64,000 bases of DNA from the NCBI GenBank assembly GCA_012103505.1, contig WLWP01000001.1, positions 1,798,001 through 1,862,000 on the forward strand. The letters are read 5' to 3'. The position numbers were made by a program, and so were the translations under genes. This document shows positions 43,678 through 51,141 of this stretch, piece after piece (position 1 is the first letter of the stretch; each line of letters begins with the position of its first letter). The notes below the pieces were generated by a model. The model was not told the DNA's origin and did not search any database. It saw only the letters and a program-made list of their open reading frames with translations. Source of the DNA: Pseudomonadales bacterium (lineage in GTDB: Bacteria > Pseudomonadota > Gammaproteobacteria > Pseudomonadales > Azotimanducaceae).

Positions 43678-44505
43678 ATGACAATTTCCCCTTCTAGTAC
43701 TGACGAACTTCTCGTCGAGCAGGATGGCTACGTCGTCACGATCACGCTAAATCGCCCAGAACGACTCAATGCGATTAGCCGACCCATGCTCAGCGAATTG
43801 TCGGCGAAAATGGTGGAGGCGGATAAAGATCCTGAAGTGCGCTGCATCATTTTGACAGGAGCCGGACGTGGTTTTTGCAGCGGTCTGGATCTCATCGATA
43901 CCAGCGATCGTATGGACAAAGAGCAAGGGGCGGCCGGGTCAGCCGGTTCGAATCGCGCGCGACAACTTTTTGACCTTCGCGATGCTCCCATTAACGTCAT
44001 GTGGCATACAGATACGCCAATCATCTGTGCCATCAACGGCGCTGCAGCCGGGTACGGCATGGACGTAACACTACTTTGCGACATGCGCATCATGGCGAGC
44101 AATGCCAAGCTTGCAGCCGTTACAGCGAAGCGAAATGTTGTGCCTGAAAGTGGTGGCACATGGCTACTACCAAGGTTGGTTGGTTGGGCCAAAGCGGCTG
44201 AACTCTATTACCGAGGCCGCACGATCGGCGCCGAAGAAGCAAAAGAAATCGGCATCGTCAACGAGATCGTCGAACCTGCCGAGTTAATGAACGTCGCGCG
44301 TACGTGGGCCGAGGAAGTAGCGGAAAATGCGCCCATGGCGGTGCAGACAACCAAGCGAATGATGCGGATGGGTATGGAAGAGTCTTACGATACTGCGGTC
44401 GACCATCTCATGGTGCATTTGGGTGGATTGTTCCAGAGTGAAGATTTCGAAGAAGGGCTGCGTGCCTTTATGGAAAAACGTAAGCCTAACTTTACTGGCC
44501 GCTAG
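43678..44505 (+). CDS. Enoyl-CoA hydratase/isomerase (crotonase) family
   Basis: A 275-residue crotonase-fold protein. 'VTITLNRPERLNAISRPML', 'LTGAGRGFCSGLDLIDTSD' and 'AINGAAAGYGMDVTLLCDMRIM' form the substrate site and oxyanion hole; 'VPESGGTWLLPRLVGWAKAAE' and 'TTKRMMRMGMEESYD' follow. It matches the crotonase at 7797 closely along its whole length, suggesting paralogues of one subfamily. The stop overlaps the carbonic anhydrase start (TAGTG). Confidence 0.92.
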   Translation: MTISPSSTDELLVEQDGYVVTITLNRPERLNAISRPMLSELSAKMVEADKDPEVRCIILTGAGRGFCSGLDLIDTSDRMDKEQGAAGSAGSNRARQLFDLRDAPINVMWHTDTPIICAINGAAAGYGMDVTLLCDMRIMASNAKLAAVTAKRNVVPESGGTWLLPRLVGWAKAAELYYRGRTIGAEEAKEIGIVNEIVEPAELMNVARTWAEEVAENAPMAVQTTKRMMRMGMEESYDTAVDHLMVHLGGLFQSEDFEEGLRAFMEKRKPNFTGR

Positions 44506-45086
44506 TGGTTAGCCACAAAGAAGCACTGAGACGCCTCATCGAAGGCAACGAGAGATTTCGGGCAAAGCAACCCTTGCTCCCGCCCGACGATCTGTCTCAA
44601 TACGTTGCCGGTCAGGCGCCGATCGCCGCCGTCTTAAGTTGCGCTGACTCACGGGTGCCGCTCGAACTCATATTCAACCAAAGCGTCGGCGCGTTGTTTG
44701 TCGTCCGCGTGGCAGGAAATATCGCCGGTGATAGCCAGATAGGTAGTCTCGAGTTCGCGGTGAACAACCTGGGCTGCAATCTCGTCGTAGTCCTTGGGCA
44801 TACACATTGCGGAGCGGTAAAAGCTGCCCTCGGTAACGACGATTCTGGCGTACCTCCCTCAATGCTCCCGATCCTGGCAGAAATACGAACCGGCCTCCGG
44901 GGTAATGGGACAAAACCGGAGCCTGCCGACGGCTTTGCTGCAACGAAGCAAAATGTCGTACATACCCAAAACAAAATTCTCTCAGCTTCAACAATTCTTC
45001 AACACGAAACGACCGCTCAAACCACTGCTGTCGTCGGCGGCCTGTATGACATTGAGAGTGGCAAAGTCGACTTTTTCGACTCGTAA
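44505..45086 (+). CDS. Beta-class carbonic anhydrase
   Basis: A 193-residue zinc enzyme that interconverts CO2 and bicarbonate. The zinc and catalytic Asp/Arg motif is 'AVLSCADSRVPLELIFNQ' (Cys, Asp, Arg; about residue 45), and the second zinc site 'VVLGHTHCGAVKAAL' gives His and Cys (about 100). GTG start overlaps the upstream crotonase stop, so the two are translated together. Unusual partner for a crotonase; coupling to a carboxylation or decarboxylation is possible. Confidence 0.94.
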   Translation: MVSHKEALRRLIEGNERFRAKQPLLPPDDLSQYVAGQAPIAAVLSCADSRVPLELIFNQSVGALFVVRVAGNIAGDSQIGSLEFAVNNLGCNLVVVLGHTHCGAVKAALGNDDSGVPPSMLPILAEIRTGLRGNGTKPEPADGFAATKQNVVHTQNKILSASTILQHETTAQTTAVVGGLYDIESGKVDFFDS

Positions 45087-45176
45087 CACACGGGCTCTAA
45101 TCACTCCCAAACGCCCACGCCAAACACCTCAGACACCGCCGAAACGCTTCGTAACAAATCTTTTACACTCAAAGTC

Positions 45177-45204
45177 TTGCAATCAACATTCGTGTAAGTA
45201 AGAT
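45177..45204 (+). promoter_or_regulatory. Candidate promoter upstream of the C-rich leader
   Basis: TTGCAA (45177-45182), 16-bp spacer, TAAGAT (45199-45204). It would start a transcript near 45211 covering the C-rich hairpin and merR. Confidence 0.45.
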
Positions 45205-45247
45205 GCGCCACATCTTCCTGGCATCAGTAGTTTTTGCTAGTAAGACC

Positions 45248-45296
45248 GGGCGTGGCGTGGTGTTCTCTCCCCTTCCTCCCTATCCGCGACACGCCC
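45248..45296 (+). ncRNA. Stem with C-rich anti-SD loop upstream of merR
   Basis: GGGCGTGGCG (45248-45257) pairs with CGC-GA-CACGCCC (45285-45296), leaving a loop rich in C and U ('CTCTCC', 'CCTTCCTCCC'). Such loops resemble anti-Shine-Dalgarno motifs of sRNAs. It may be an independent small RNA or the leader of the CarH-like mRNA. The loop motif (45259-45279) recurs at 54402-54422. Confidence 0.45.
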
Positions 45297-45308
45297 AACT
45301 ACACCTAG

Positions 45309-45358
45309 CCTCTACAAATTCCTGGACAACTGTCTCAACTCGACTAGAATTGTAGAGG
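45309..45358. repeat. Inverted repeat before merR
   Basis: CCTCTACAA (45309-45317) and TTGTAGAGG (45350-45358), followed by TTTTG. It may be an operator of the MerR protein or a terminator for an upstream short transcript; it ends 23 bp before the GTG start. Confidence 0.5.
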
Positions 45359-45381
45359 TTTTGTACCTGGACAGCCCTGCC

Positions 45382-46290
45382 GTGGAACCCAATACTCAAG
45401 AAAACCTATACCGAATAGGGACTGTCTCGTCTCTCACCGGTATATCGATCGAGCGCCTGCGCGCTTGGGAACGCCGTTACGACTTAAGTCCCGCGCACAA
45501 ATCCGGCAAAACGCGCTACTACAGTCGCGCCCAACTCGAGCGTCTGCGCTTAATCAAACACCTCATCGACCTTGGCCAACCGATTTCTTCGCTCGCGCCG
45601 CTCACCACCGAGCAGCTGAAAGCCAGAATCGAGGATCAAGCGCCTGACATCGGTAGATTAGAGGTTGTACACAAGCCGACGGTAGGCATCGCAGGGGCGA
45701 ATCTACTCATGCTTGAAAACCAAATGGCGGATCAAAATGCACGGCTCGAAGTCGTTCAACGTTGGGCCAACATCGACACGCTTTTCGCTGAGGGTGTGTT
45801 CGGTACTCCACCGCAAATCATGGTTCTGCAGTTACCGGTACTTTCCAGACAACCTATTGATTTTATTAAAGAAACATATCCAGATACAAAGATAGTCACA
45901 GTCTATCAATTCGCAACAGAACACCTCATCAGCGACCTCGCGAAAGAAGGGTTACAAACGCTGAGATGGCCCATAACGTGGTCGGAGCTTGAACACATTG
46001 CGATCAGTGAGCTGGGCCTATCCAGCCGTGCGCAGTCAACACTGCCACGACGCTACAGTGACGATGAACTCATTGCCCTCGCTGCAATCGTCGATGACGG
46101 TACCAACTGTCCGCAGTACCTTATTGAAGCGATCAATCAATTGAATGCCTTCACTCTCTTCGCGGGTGATACCGCCCAAGCCGCTGACCGGCCAATGATA
46201 TATGAACGACTGCAAAACGATGCCTCGCAAGCACGCGCACAGTTGGAACAAGCTTTAGAGGACCTTGTGAGCCAGCTACCGCACAGATAA
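45382..46290 (+). CDS. MerR-family regulator, CarH/LitR-like
   Basis: A 302-residue regulator from GTG 45382 (TTG 45361 is in frame but lies in a regulatory repeat). The MerR helix-turn-helix is 'YRIGTVSSLTGISIERLRAWERRY' (about 11-34), with the wing 'KTRYYSRAQLERLRLIKHLIDLGQPI'. The remaining 200 residues follow the fold order of B12-binding CarH/LitR proteins, but the 'DxHxxG' cobalamin His motif is not visible, so light sensing by B12 is doubtful. TGTAC-type repeats lie on both sides. Confidence 0.85.
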   Translation: MEPNTQENLYRIGTVSSLTGISIERLRAWERRYDLSPAHKSGKTRYYSRAQLERLRLIKHLIDLGQPISSLAPLTTEQLKARIEDQAPDIGRLEVVHKPTVGIAGANLLMLENQMADQNARLEVVQRWANIDTLFAEGVFGTPPQIMVLQLPVLSRQPIDFIKETYPDTKIVTVYQFATEHLISDLAKEGLQTLRWPITWSELEHIAISELGLSSRAQSTLPRRYSDDELIALAAIVDDGTNCPQYLIEAINQLNAFTLFAGDTAQAADRPMIYERLQNDASQARAQLEQALEDLVSQLPHR

Positions 46291-46344
46291 CAGGTGGCTT
46301 GCTGAGTCCTCTGCCCCACCATCAACCTTTGCCGGTAATCAATC

Positions 46345-46370
46345 TATACATAACCTGTACAAAATGTACT
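46345..46370. promoter_or_regulatory. Cluster of TGTACA-like boxes
   Basis: TATACA (46345-46350), TGTACA (46356-46361) and TGTACT (46365-46370) just upstream of a strong promoter. CarH/LitR-type regulators bind TGTACA-like repeats, so this is a candidate site for the adjacent MerR protein. Confidence 0.5.
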
Positions 46371-46387
46371 TTTTCATGCAATCACTG

Positions 46388-46415
46388 TTGACATACATAT
46401 TTTGTCCAGTACAAT
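46388..46415 (+). promoter_or_regulatory. Consensus sigma-70 promoter
   Basis: Perfect -35 TTGACA (46388-46393), 16-bp spacer, -10 TACAAT (46410-46415). Transcription would begin near 46422, into the structured RNA that follows. Confidence 0.8.
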
Positions 46416-46421
46416 GGCCCA

Positions 46422-46540
46422 CAGATTGAGTTTACAAGGCGTGCTAGCAACTTCGTGCAGTCCTCCCTTTAAGTGTCCTTCCCCCAGAAGAGAAGTTGCA
46501 GTCAGCCGGATCCTTCCGGCTGACACGCCTTTTTTATTTT
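46422..46540 (+). ncRNA. Candidate small RNA with three-way junction and C-rich loop
   Basis: Begins near 46422 after a consensus promoter and ends in a T run. P1 is AAGGCGTG (46436-46443) with CACGCCTT (46524-46531), immediately followed by TTTT; P2 is GCAACTTC (46447-46454) with GAAGTTGC (46492-46499), closing a 37-base loop that displays TCCTCCC (46461-46467) and TCCTTCCCCC (46476-46485); P3 is GTCAGCCGGA (46501-46510) with TCCGGCTGAC (46515-46524). C-rich loops of this kind pair with Shine-Dalgarno sequences. No credible coding sequence lies inside. Confidence 0.75.
46515..46540 (+). terminator. Terminator end of the candidate sRNA
   Basis: The outer stem P1 closes at 46524-46531 and is followed by a T-rich tail to 46540, with the P3 hairpin stacked beside it. 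Confidence 0.65.
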
Positions 46541-46546
46541 TCCACC

Positions 46547-47041
46547 ATCAATCACGCTCACCAAAATAACCGATCCAAGCGCCATGTTTTTGCGGCGCTT
46601 CTCGCCTGCTTGTCCATTGTGGCTTGCGGGCCAAGCACGAGCCTAAGCATCACCGAAGTTTTGGCCTATGATTTCTGCGAGGCGTTAGAAAAGCCTGTCA
46701 GCTGGGTCGGTCTTGATGACCTCAGTACGATACGCGGCACGGCGCTCGTCGCCGGTGAATTAGCACCTCCTGAGCAACCAACAGTCTACTTAGCGCTCTA
46801 CAACGGACAACATCCCACCCCAGGCTTCACTTTTGAGCTAACTGAGGCCAACGTAGACGAGGATGTTCTTACGCTGGCTCTACAATGGCACAAACCAAAA
46901 GAGAACAAGCTAGTCGCCAAGGCGATCTCCACACCGTGTCTGATTCTTGGGTTATCTCCCGCCGGGCAGATCGGTCAGGTTGAAGTACGCCTGGATGGCG
47001 TGCCCTTTGGCAATCTATCCGTGCCGAGGCTAACTCAATAG
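46547..47041 (+). CDS. Putative lipoprotein with unclear start
   Basis: The frame carries 'FAALLACLSIVACGPSTS' (lipobox VAC at about residue 27 from 46547), then a soluble domain of about 135 residues with beta-rich spacing ('VYLALYNGQHP', 'LTLALQWHKP', 'VEVRLDGVPFG'). No ATG, GTG or TTG lies between the sRNA terminator and the lipobox; the first in-frame conventional start is TTG 46496, inside the sRNA. ATC 46547 would give a suitable basic N-region. Convergent with the kinase-like gene, overlapping by 12 bp. Function unknown. Confidence 0.5.
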   Translation: MNHAHQNNRSKRHVFAALLACLSIVACGPSTSLSITEVLAYDFCEALEKPVSWVGLDDLSTIRGTALVAGELAPPEQPTVYLALYNGQHPTPGFTFELTEANVDEDVLTLALQWHKPKENKLVAKAISTPCLILGLSPAGQIGQVEVRLDGVPFGNLSVPRLTQ

Positions 47042-48061
47042 TTCGAGTGCAGCCTCAGCCCGAATCGAAACACTCTCCTTGTAGGCATCAAGATCCATAT
47101 CTCGATTCTCACCCATCGCACCAACTAGATAGCGTTTGTAAACGCCCTGCCCGATCGCCGCTAGCCGCCAATGTGAGAATGCGCGGTAGTAGTTTATGTC
47201 GGTCAAATCTCTGCCGGTGGCCTCGGCATAACGCGCAGTCATGACTTCTCTAGCTGCAAAGCCGCTCACTGCAGTAGCAGCCAAGTCTTCATCCGCCTCA
47301 CCGTGTAGTACCCACGAATTTAGTAAATAGCCAACATCGGCCAACGGGTCGCCTAAAGTACACAATTCCCAGTCGAGGACAGCTAAGATCTTGCCACTGC
47401 CAATAATCATGTTCCCAAGACGGTAATCACCATGGACGATGGTCGCACCAACCTGCTCGGGCATTTTCTCTGCAAGTAACTTCGACGACTCATCCATCGC
47501 CGGAATTTCATGAGTCTTAGAAGCTTCCCACTGCTTATTCCACCGCTTTAGCTGTCTCTCTAGATAAGCTTCTTTGCGTCCCAGCTCACCAAGCCCTACA
47601 TCGTCAGGATTTATGTTGTGCAATGTCGCGAGCACATCAACGACATGCAAAGAAAGGCTCTGGCGTTCCGACTCGGGAATTGTCTTCGATACTTCAACGT
47701 CATGGAGAACCGGTCCCGCGACATAATCCATCACGTAAAACGGTGCCTCATTCACTGATTTGTCCTCGCACAGGCCAAGGGTAGAAGCGACAGGCACGCC
47801 ACTGTCCACGAGTGCAGAAATAATTCGATGTTCTCGCGCCATATCGTGGGCGCTCTCAAGTACATGCCCTAAGGGCGGACGCCGCAGAACCACGGTGCGT
47901 CCAGCATTATCCTTCACACCGAAGGTTAGGTTGGAATGCCCCCCCGCTATTAACTCAAACGTTAATGGCGCAGTAACACCTGACACATGCTCACCGAACC
48001 AAGCCGTTACATTGGCCGCATCGATCCCTTCGACATTTCCTGCATTACTCCCATCAGACAT
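47030..48061 (-). CDS. Aminoglycoside-phosphotransferase-fold kinase-like protein
   Basis: A 343-residue protein of the APH/ACAD10-like family from ATG 48061 (GAGG upstream; longer frame to 48133 lacks a site). 'ELIAGGHSNLTFGVKDNAGRTVVLRRPPLGHVL' is the nucleotide-binding lobe, catalytic Asp in 'TIVHGDYRLGNMIIG' (HGDxxxxN) and 'AVLDWELCTLGDPLADVGY' the magnesium-binding DxD loop. Such proteins in fatty-acid-degrading bacteria act with acyl-CoA dehydrogenases; the true substrate here is unknown. Divergent from the MORN gene. Confidence 0.9.
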   Translation of the reverse strand: MSDGSNAGNVEGIDAANVTAWFGEHVSGVTAPLTFELIAGGHSNLTFGVKDNAGRTVVLRRPPLGHVLESAHDMAREHRIISALVDSGVPVASTLGLCEDKSVNEAPFYVMDYVAGPVLHDVEVSKTIPESERQSLSLHVVDVLATLHNINPDDVGLGELGRKEAYLERQLKRWNKQWEASKTHEIPAMDESSKLLAEKMPEQVGATIVHGDYRLGNMIIGSGKILAVLDWELCTLGDPLADVGYLLNSWVLHGEADEDLAATAVSGFAAREVMTARYAEATGRDLTDINYYRAFSHWRLAAIGQGVYKRYLVGAMGENRDMDLDAYKESVSIRAEAALELLS

Positions 48062-48141
48062 CGTAAACCTCTTCCTCATCCTCTCTTTTAACTGCCTGCT
48101 AGTGTTGTGCTTATTGCGGACTAGCGCAACCATTGCATAGC

Positions 48142-49707
48142 ATGGTCACTATGAACGCTTCGAACAACTGCCGTTGGAACTCGCACCCCGTAAATGATGG
48201 ACAGGCATTATTGCTTGTTAAATGGAAACTGGCATTTGTGCTCACAGCCATCCTTCCTCTCGTATCCTGCACGACAACCAAATTGCCATCACCTGTGGTC
48301 CCTCTAGGCCAGTTAATCCTCGCAGAAGACACCCGTTTGGTAGCACCAAACGACCTCGACCACACCGGGGAGGCGACCTACATATTTCCAGATGGGACTA
48401 AATGGGTCGGTACGTTTCAGAACGGATTGCTCCAGGGTCACGGTCGCGAAGAGATGGCCAACGGAATCTATGAAGGACGGTGGCGCGCTGGGATGCGTTC
48501 AGGACAAGGTAAGCAAACGGAAACGACGGGGGCTATTTACGAAGGCCAGTGGGACAACGATCAGCGTCATGGTCTTGGTGCGCAAGTCTACGCAGATGAA
48601 ACCGGCTATGAAGGCGAATGGGCACACGGCCAGCGCAGCGGTTTTGGTTCCTGGCGTGCCAAGAATGGCGCCCAGTACGAAGGGAACTGGGACGCTGACA
48701 AACGGCATGGCTATGGCGTCGCATCCGCAGCAAGCGGCGTGGTTTATGAGGGCATGTGGGAGAACGACAAACGCTCAGGCTTCGGCCGCGAAACACGACC
48801 AGATCAGACCGTGTATCAGGGCTACTGGGCAAACAATGCGAAGTTCGGTGATGGTACTGAGACCTACCCAGATACAAGTTCCCACACCGGACAATGGCAG
48901 GATGGCCAAGTGCTAGGCATGGGGCATCGAACGAGTCGAGCAGGGATTGTGTTTAGCGGAGCGTGGACCAGACACGTTGTCTCTCATGGGCTAGTCACTT
49001 TTCCCAACGGCAGCGAATTTGCAGGACATCTATTCGCCGATCGCGGCAAATCAGTCACGCCAAGTTTTTTACGATGGTTGCAAGATTTAGCGAACGCGGG
49101 CGACGGCTACGCACAGTACTTCCTCGCTCTCGCCCATCTCGATTACCTCAGCCCAGAGCGCGATACTGCGATCGCTGAAGTTTGGTTGCAGGCTGCAAGT
49201 CGAGAACCGATCCCAGATGCACACTACCGTCTCTCGATCTTGCTCAAAGACAACGACGCCCAAGGCTCAGTTCAACTTCTGGAAAAGGCTGCTGGACAAG
49301 GTCACGGCGCAGCCAATGCGATCTTGGGCGAGTACTATCACGTTGGACAGCATGTGAAAAAGGATCTAAACCGAGCAATCATCCATTACGAGCAGGCTGT
49401 CGATCAAGGCGTTGCCGTCGCCACGAACAATCTCGCTTGGCTACTTGCGACCAATGGAGCAGAGCCAATCGATCCGACAAGGGCGATCGAGCTTATCCAG
49501 CCTTTGGCAATCTATACGGGCAACTGGCAATACCTCGATACGCTTGCCGCTGCACATGCTCGTTTGCAAAATTTTCGGCTGGCGGAATCGATTCAAAGTG
49601 AAGCGATCCGCCTAAGTCAGCACGCTGGACAACAAGGTGACCTAGTGGCCGATCTACAAGCGCGCCTTGCCCTCTACCAAAAAGACGTAGCCTATCTAGA
49701 AAACTAG
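48142..49707 (+). CDS. MORN- and Sel1-repeat lipoprotein
   Basis: A 521-residue lipoprotein: 'ILPLVSCTTTKLP' is a lipobox. The start is uncertain: ATG 48142 or 48151 leaves a long N-region, and TTG 48211 would give a normal-length one. Residues about 75-290 hold seven or more MORN repeats (Y-x-G-x-W-x8-G-x-G) and about 310-490 hold Sel1/TPR-like repeats ('AQYFLALAHLDYL', 'GHGAANAILGEYYHVG'). The combination suggests an envelope-associated scaffold or septum/membrane organiser. Bounded downstream by an inverted repeat. Confidence 0.85.
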   Translation: MVTMNASNNCRWNSHPVNDGQALLLVKWKLAFVLTAILPLVSCTTTKLPSPVVPLGQLILAEDTRLVAPNDLDHTGEATYIFPDGTKWVGTFQNGLLQGHGREEMANGIYEGRWRAGMRSGQGKQTETTGAIYEGQWDNDQRHGLGAQVYADETGYEGEWAHGQRSGFGSWRAKNGAQYEGNWDADKRHGYGVASAASGVVYEGMWENDKRSGFGRETRPDQTVYQGYWANNAKFGDGTETYPDTSSHTGQWQDGQVLGMGHRTSRAGIVFSGAWTRHVVSHGLVTFPNGSEFAGHLFADRGKSVTPSFLRWLQDLANAGDGYAQYFLALAHLDYLSPERDTAIAEVWLQAASREPIPDAHYRLSILLKDNDAQGSVQLLEKAAGQGHGAANAILGEYYHVGQHVKKDLNRAIIHYEQAVDQGVAVATNNLAWLLATNGAEPIDPTRAIELIQPLAIYTGNWQYLDTLAAAHARLQNFRLAESIQSEAIRLSQHAGQQGDLVADLQARLALYQKDVAYLEN

Positions 49708-49740
49708 CGAGGCAGTTACACGTACGCTAGATCTAGTTTT
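49700..49740. terminator. Bidirectional terminator candidate
   Basis: AAAACTAG (49700-49707) pairs with CTAGTTTT (49733-49740), with an inner AGCG/CGCT stem. It lies between convergent genes and contains the MORN stop codon. Confidence 0.55.
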
Positions 49741-51026
49741 GACGCCAGTTGCCATGAAAGCCAAAGGGAACTCGGTGATCCAGATAAGCCTTGGCTAATG
49801 GTCCGGCAGCAACGTTTTCCGCGTCCAAGATCACAAGATGACTTGCTTGCCGGTTGGCGTCATACACGTTCGCCAGTAAAAACCCTTCACTTTCCGCCGA
49901 GTCCTGACTAGCAGGCACAAAAATCGGTTCGTTTGTCGCACACCCTGCACCGACATCGTAAATTTCAAGCTTGCCTGTCTGGTGGTCTCGTCTGCCGATG
50001 CCATTAAACCCACCCACTTTGAATTCTGGGTTGGTATCGCAGGCGAAGAAACCATAGCGATAGTCTAGCCCTGCGAAACGTTCGTCTAACCTGGGGAACT
50101 CGCAAGCCAAATCGTCCAGACGCTCCCATTTGTAGCTATCTGAGTTCTGGCTGAGGTCGAAGGTCCACCTGGTCAAACGAGGTACAGCCTTGTTGGGGTC
50201 CCCCGGGGTGCCATCTGCGAATATCTGCCACGGTTCCGGCTCGGGGCATGATGCCAATATGTACGCCTTTTTCTGGTTCCCATGCGTAGACCGGCGCGCC
50301 AGACATCGCTCGTTCCATCGACCCTGTAAGTGGCATGATCGGAAATATCACGTGTTCACGCGTGACGATAAAGTCATGGACCATCGCCGCATAAGGAGCT
50401 TTGAACGTTTCGGACCTAGTCAACTGTCCATCTTTGTCAACGACATGAAAGCTCATGTCTTCTGAAATCATGCCACTCGCGTTGTAGCCAAAGAAAAGCA
50501 TCTCTCCGGTTTCCGGATCGATCTTGGGGTGGGCAGTCATTGGACCTTGTAATTTGCCATCAAACGTATGAGAACCAATCGAGGCAAGTGTGGTTGGCTC
50601 GAGCTCAAACGGAGCGTGTGCCTCTTCGAGCGCAAGCAATTTGCCGCCGTGCCAAACGATATTCGTATTGGCCAGGCCATCTGTTTCCAACCCCATAACG
50701 CTGGGATCACTTTCCATCGGATTGAACGCTCCGAACAACGACTTTCCGGCCTCGTTTTCCTTCTGGTATTTAACAGTCCGTGCCCATCGGTTGTTATAAG
50801 ACACACGACCTTCGTTAATGTGAAAGGCGTGAATCATGCCGTCGCCAGCAAACCAATGGTGCTCACCCCGTGGCGCAAATTGGGGGTTGGGACCGTTTCG
50901 ATAAAATGACCCCGAAAGTGCCGAGGGTACTTCCCCTTCGATAATCAGATCAGGTGCATCACATTCCATTTGTATCGGCGCGAAACCACCGACTAGATTA
51001 GGATGATCGGGAAAAGGCTGAGCCAT
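49733..51026 (-). pseudogene. Carotenoid oxygenase with internal deletion
   Basis: RPE65/lignostilbene-type retinal-cleaving dioxygenase, disrupted. The first frame (51026 down to about 50200) keeps the N-terminal His ligands ('FAGDGMIHAFHI', 'TAHPKIDPETGEML') and reaches 'GIMPRAGTVADIRRW'. The next normal segment, 'IFADGTPGDPNKAVPRLTRW', is only in another frame. Homologues have about 35 residues between these, including the iron-binding His in an 'FHxxNA' motif, so about 100 bp that is not a multiple of three appears to be lost near 50200-50225, where GCAGAT occurs twice. Confidence 0.8.
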
Positions 51027-51094
51027 AGCGTCCTCGCTTGTAGTTGAGCAGTCTATTCAGTAACTCGTGGACGGGTGCACTCAGGTCGGACCCG

Positions 51095-51139
51095 TTGCAT
51101 ACGAGCGTTATCTACACGAGTGTAGATAACTCGTTGCAA
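51095..51139. repeat. Near-perfect 20-bp inverted repeat
   Basis: Right arm 51120-51139 begins GTGTAGATAACTCG and ends TTGCAA; the left arm (51095-51117) is its complement apart from an extra T and an extra CG; loop is two bases (51118-51119). It lies just after the xthA stop on the minus strand. It has no T run, so it is a hairpin-type mRNA end or a palindromic protein-binding site rather than a classic intrinsic terminator. Confidence 0.75.
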
Positions 51140-51141
51140 AC

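Noticed and set aside
43940..43960. GGTTCGAATC resembling a tRNA T-loop
   Set aside because: It is inside an intact crotonase gene and no acceptor or anticodon stem surrounds it.
45361..45381. TTG start of the MerR gene
   Set aside because: It sits in a regulatory repeat and GTG 45382 gives the normal MerR N-terminus.
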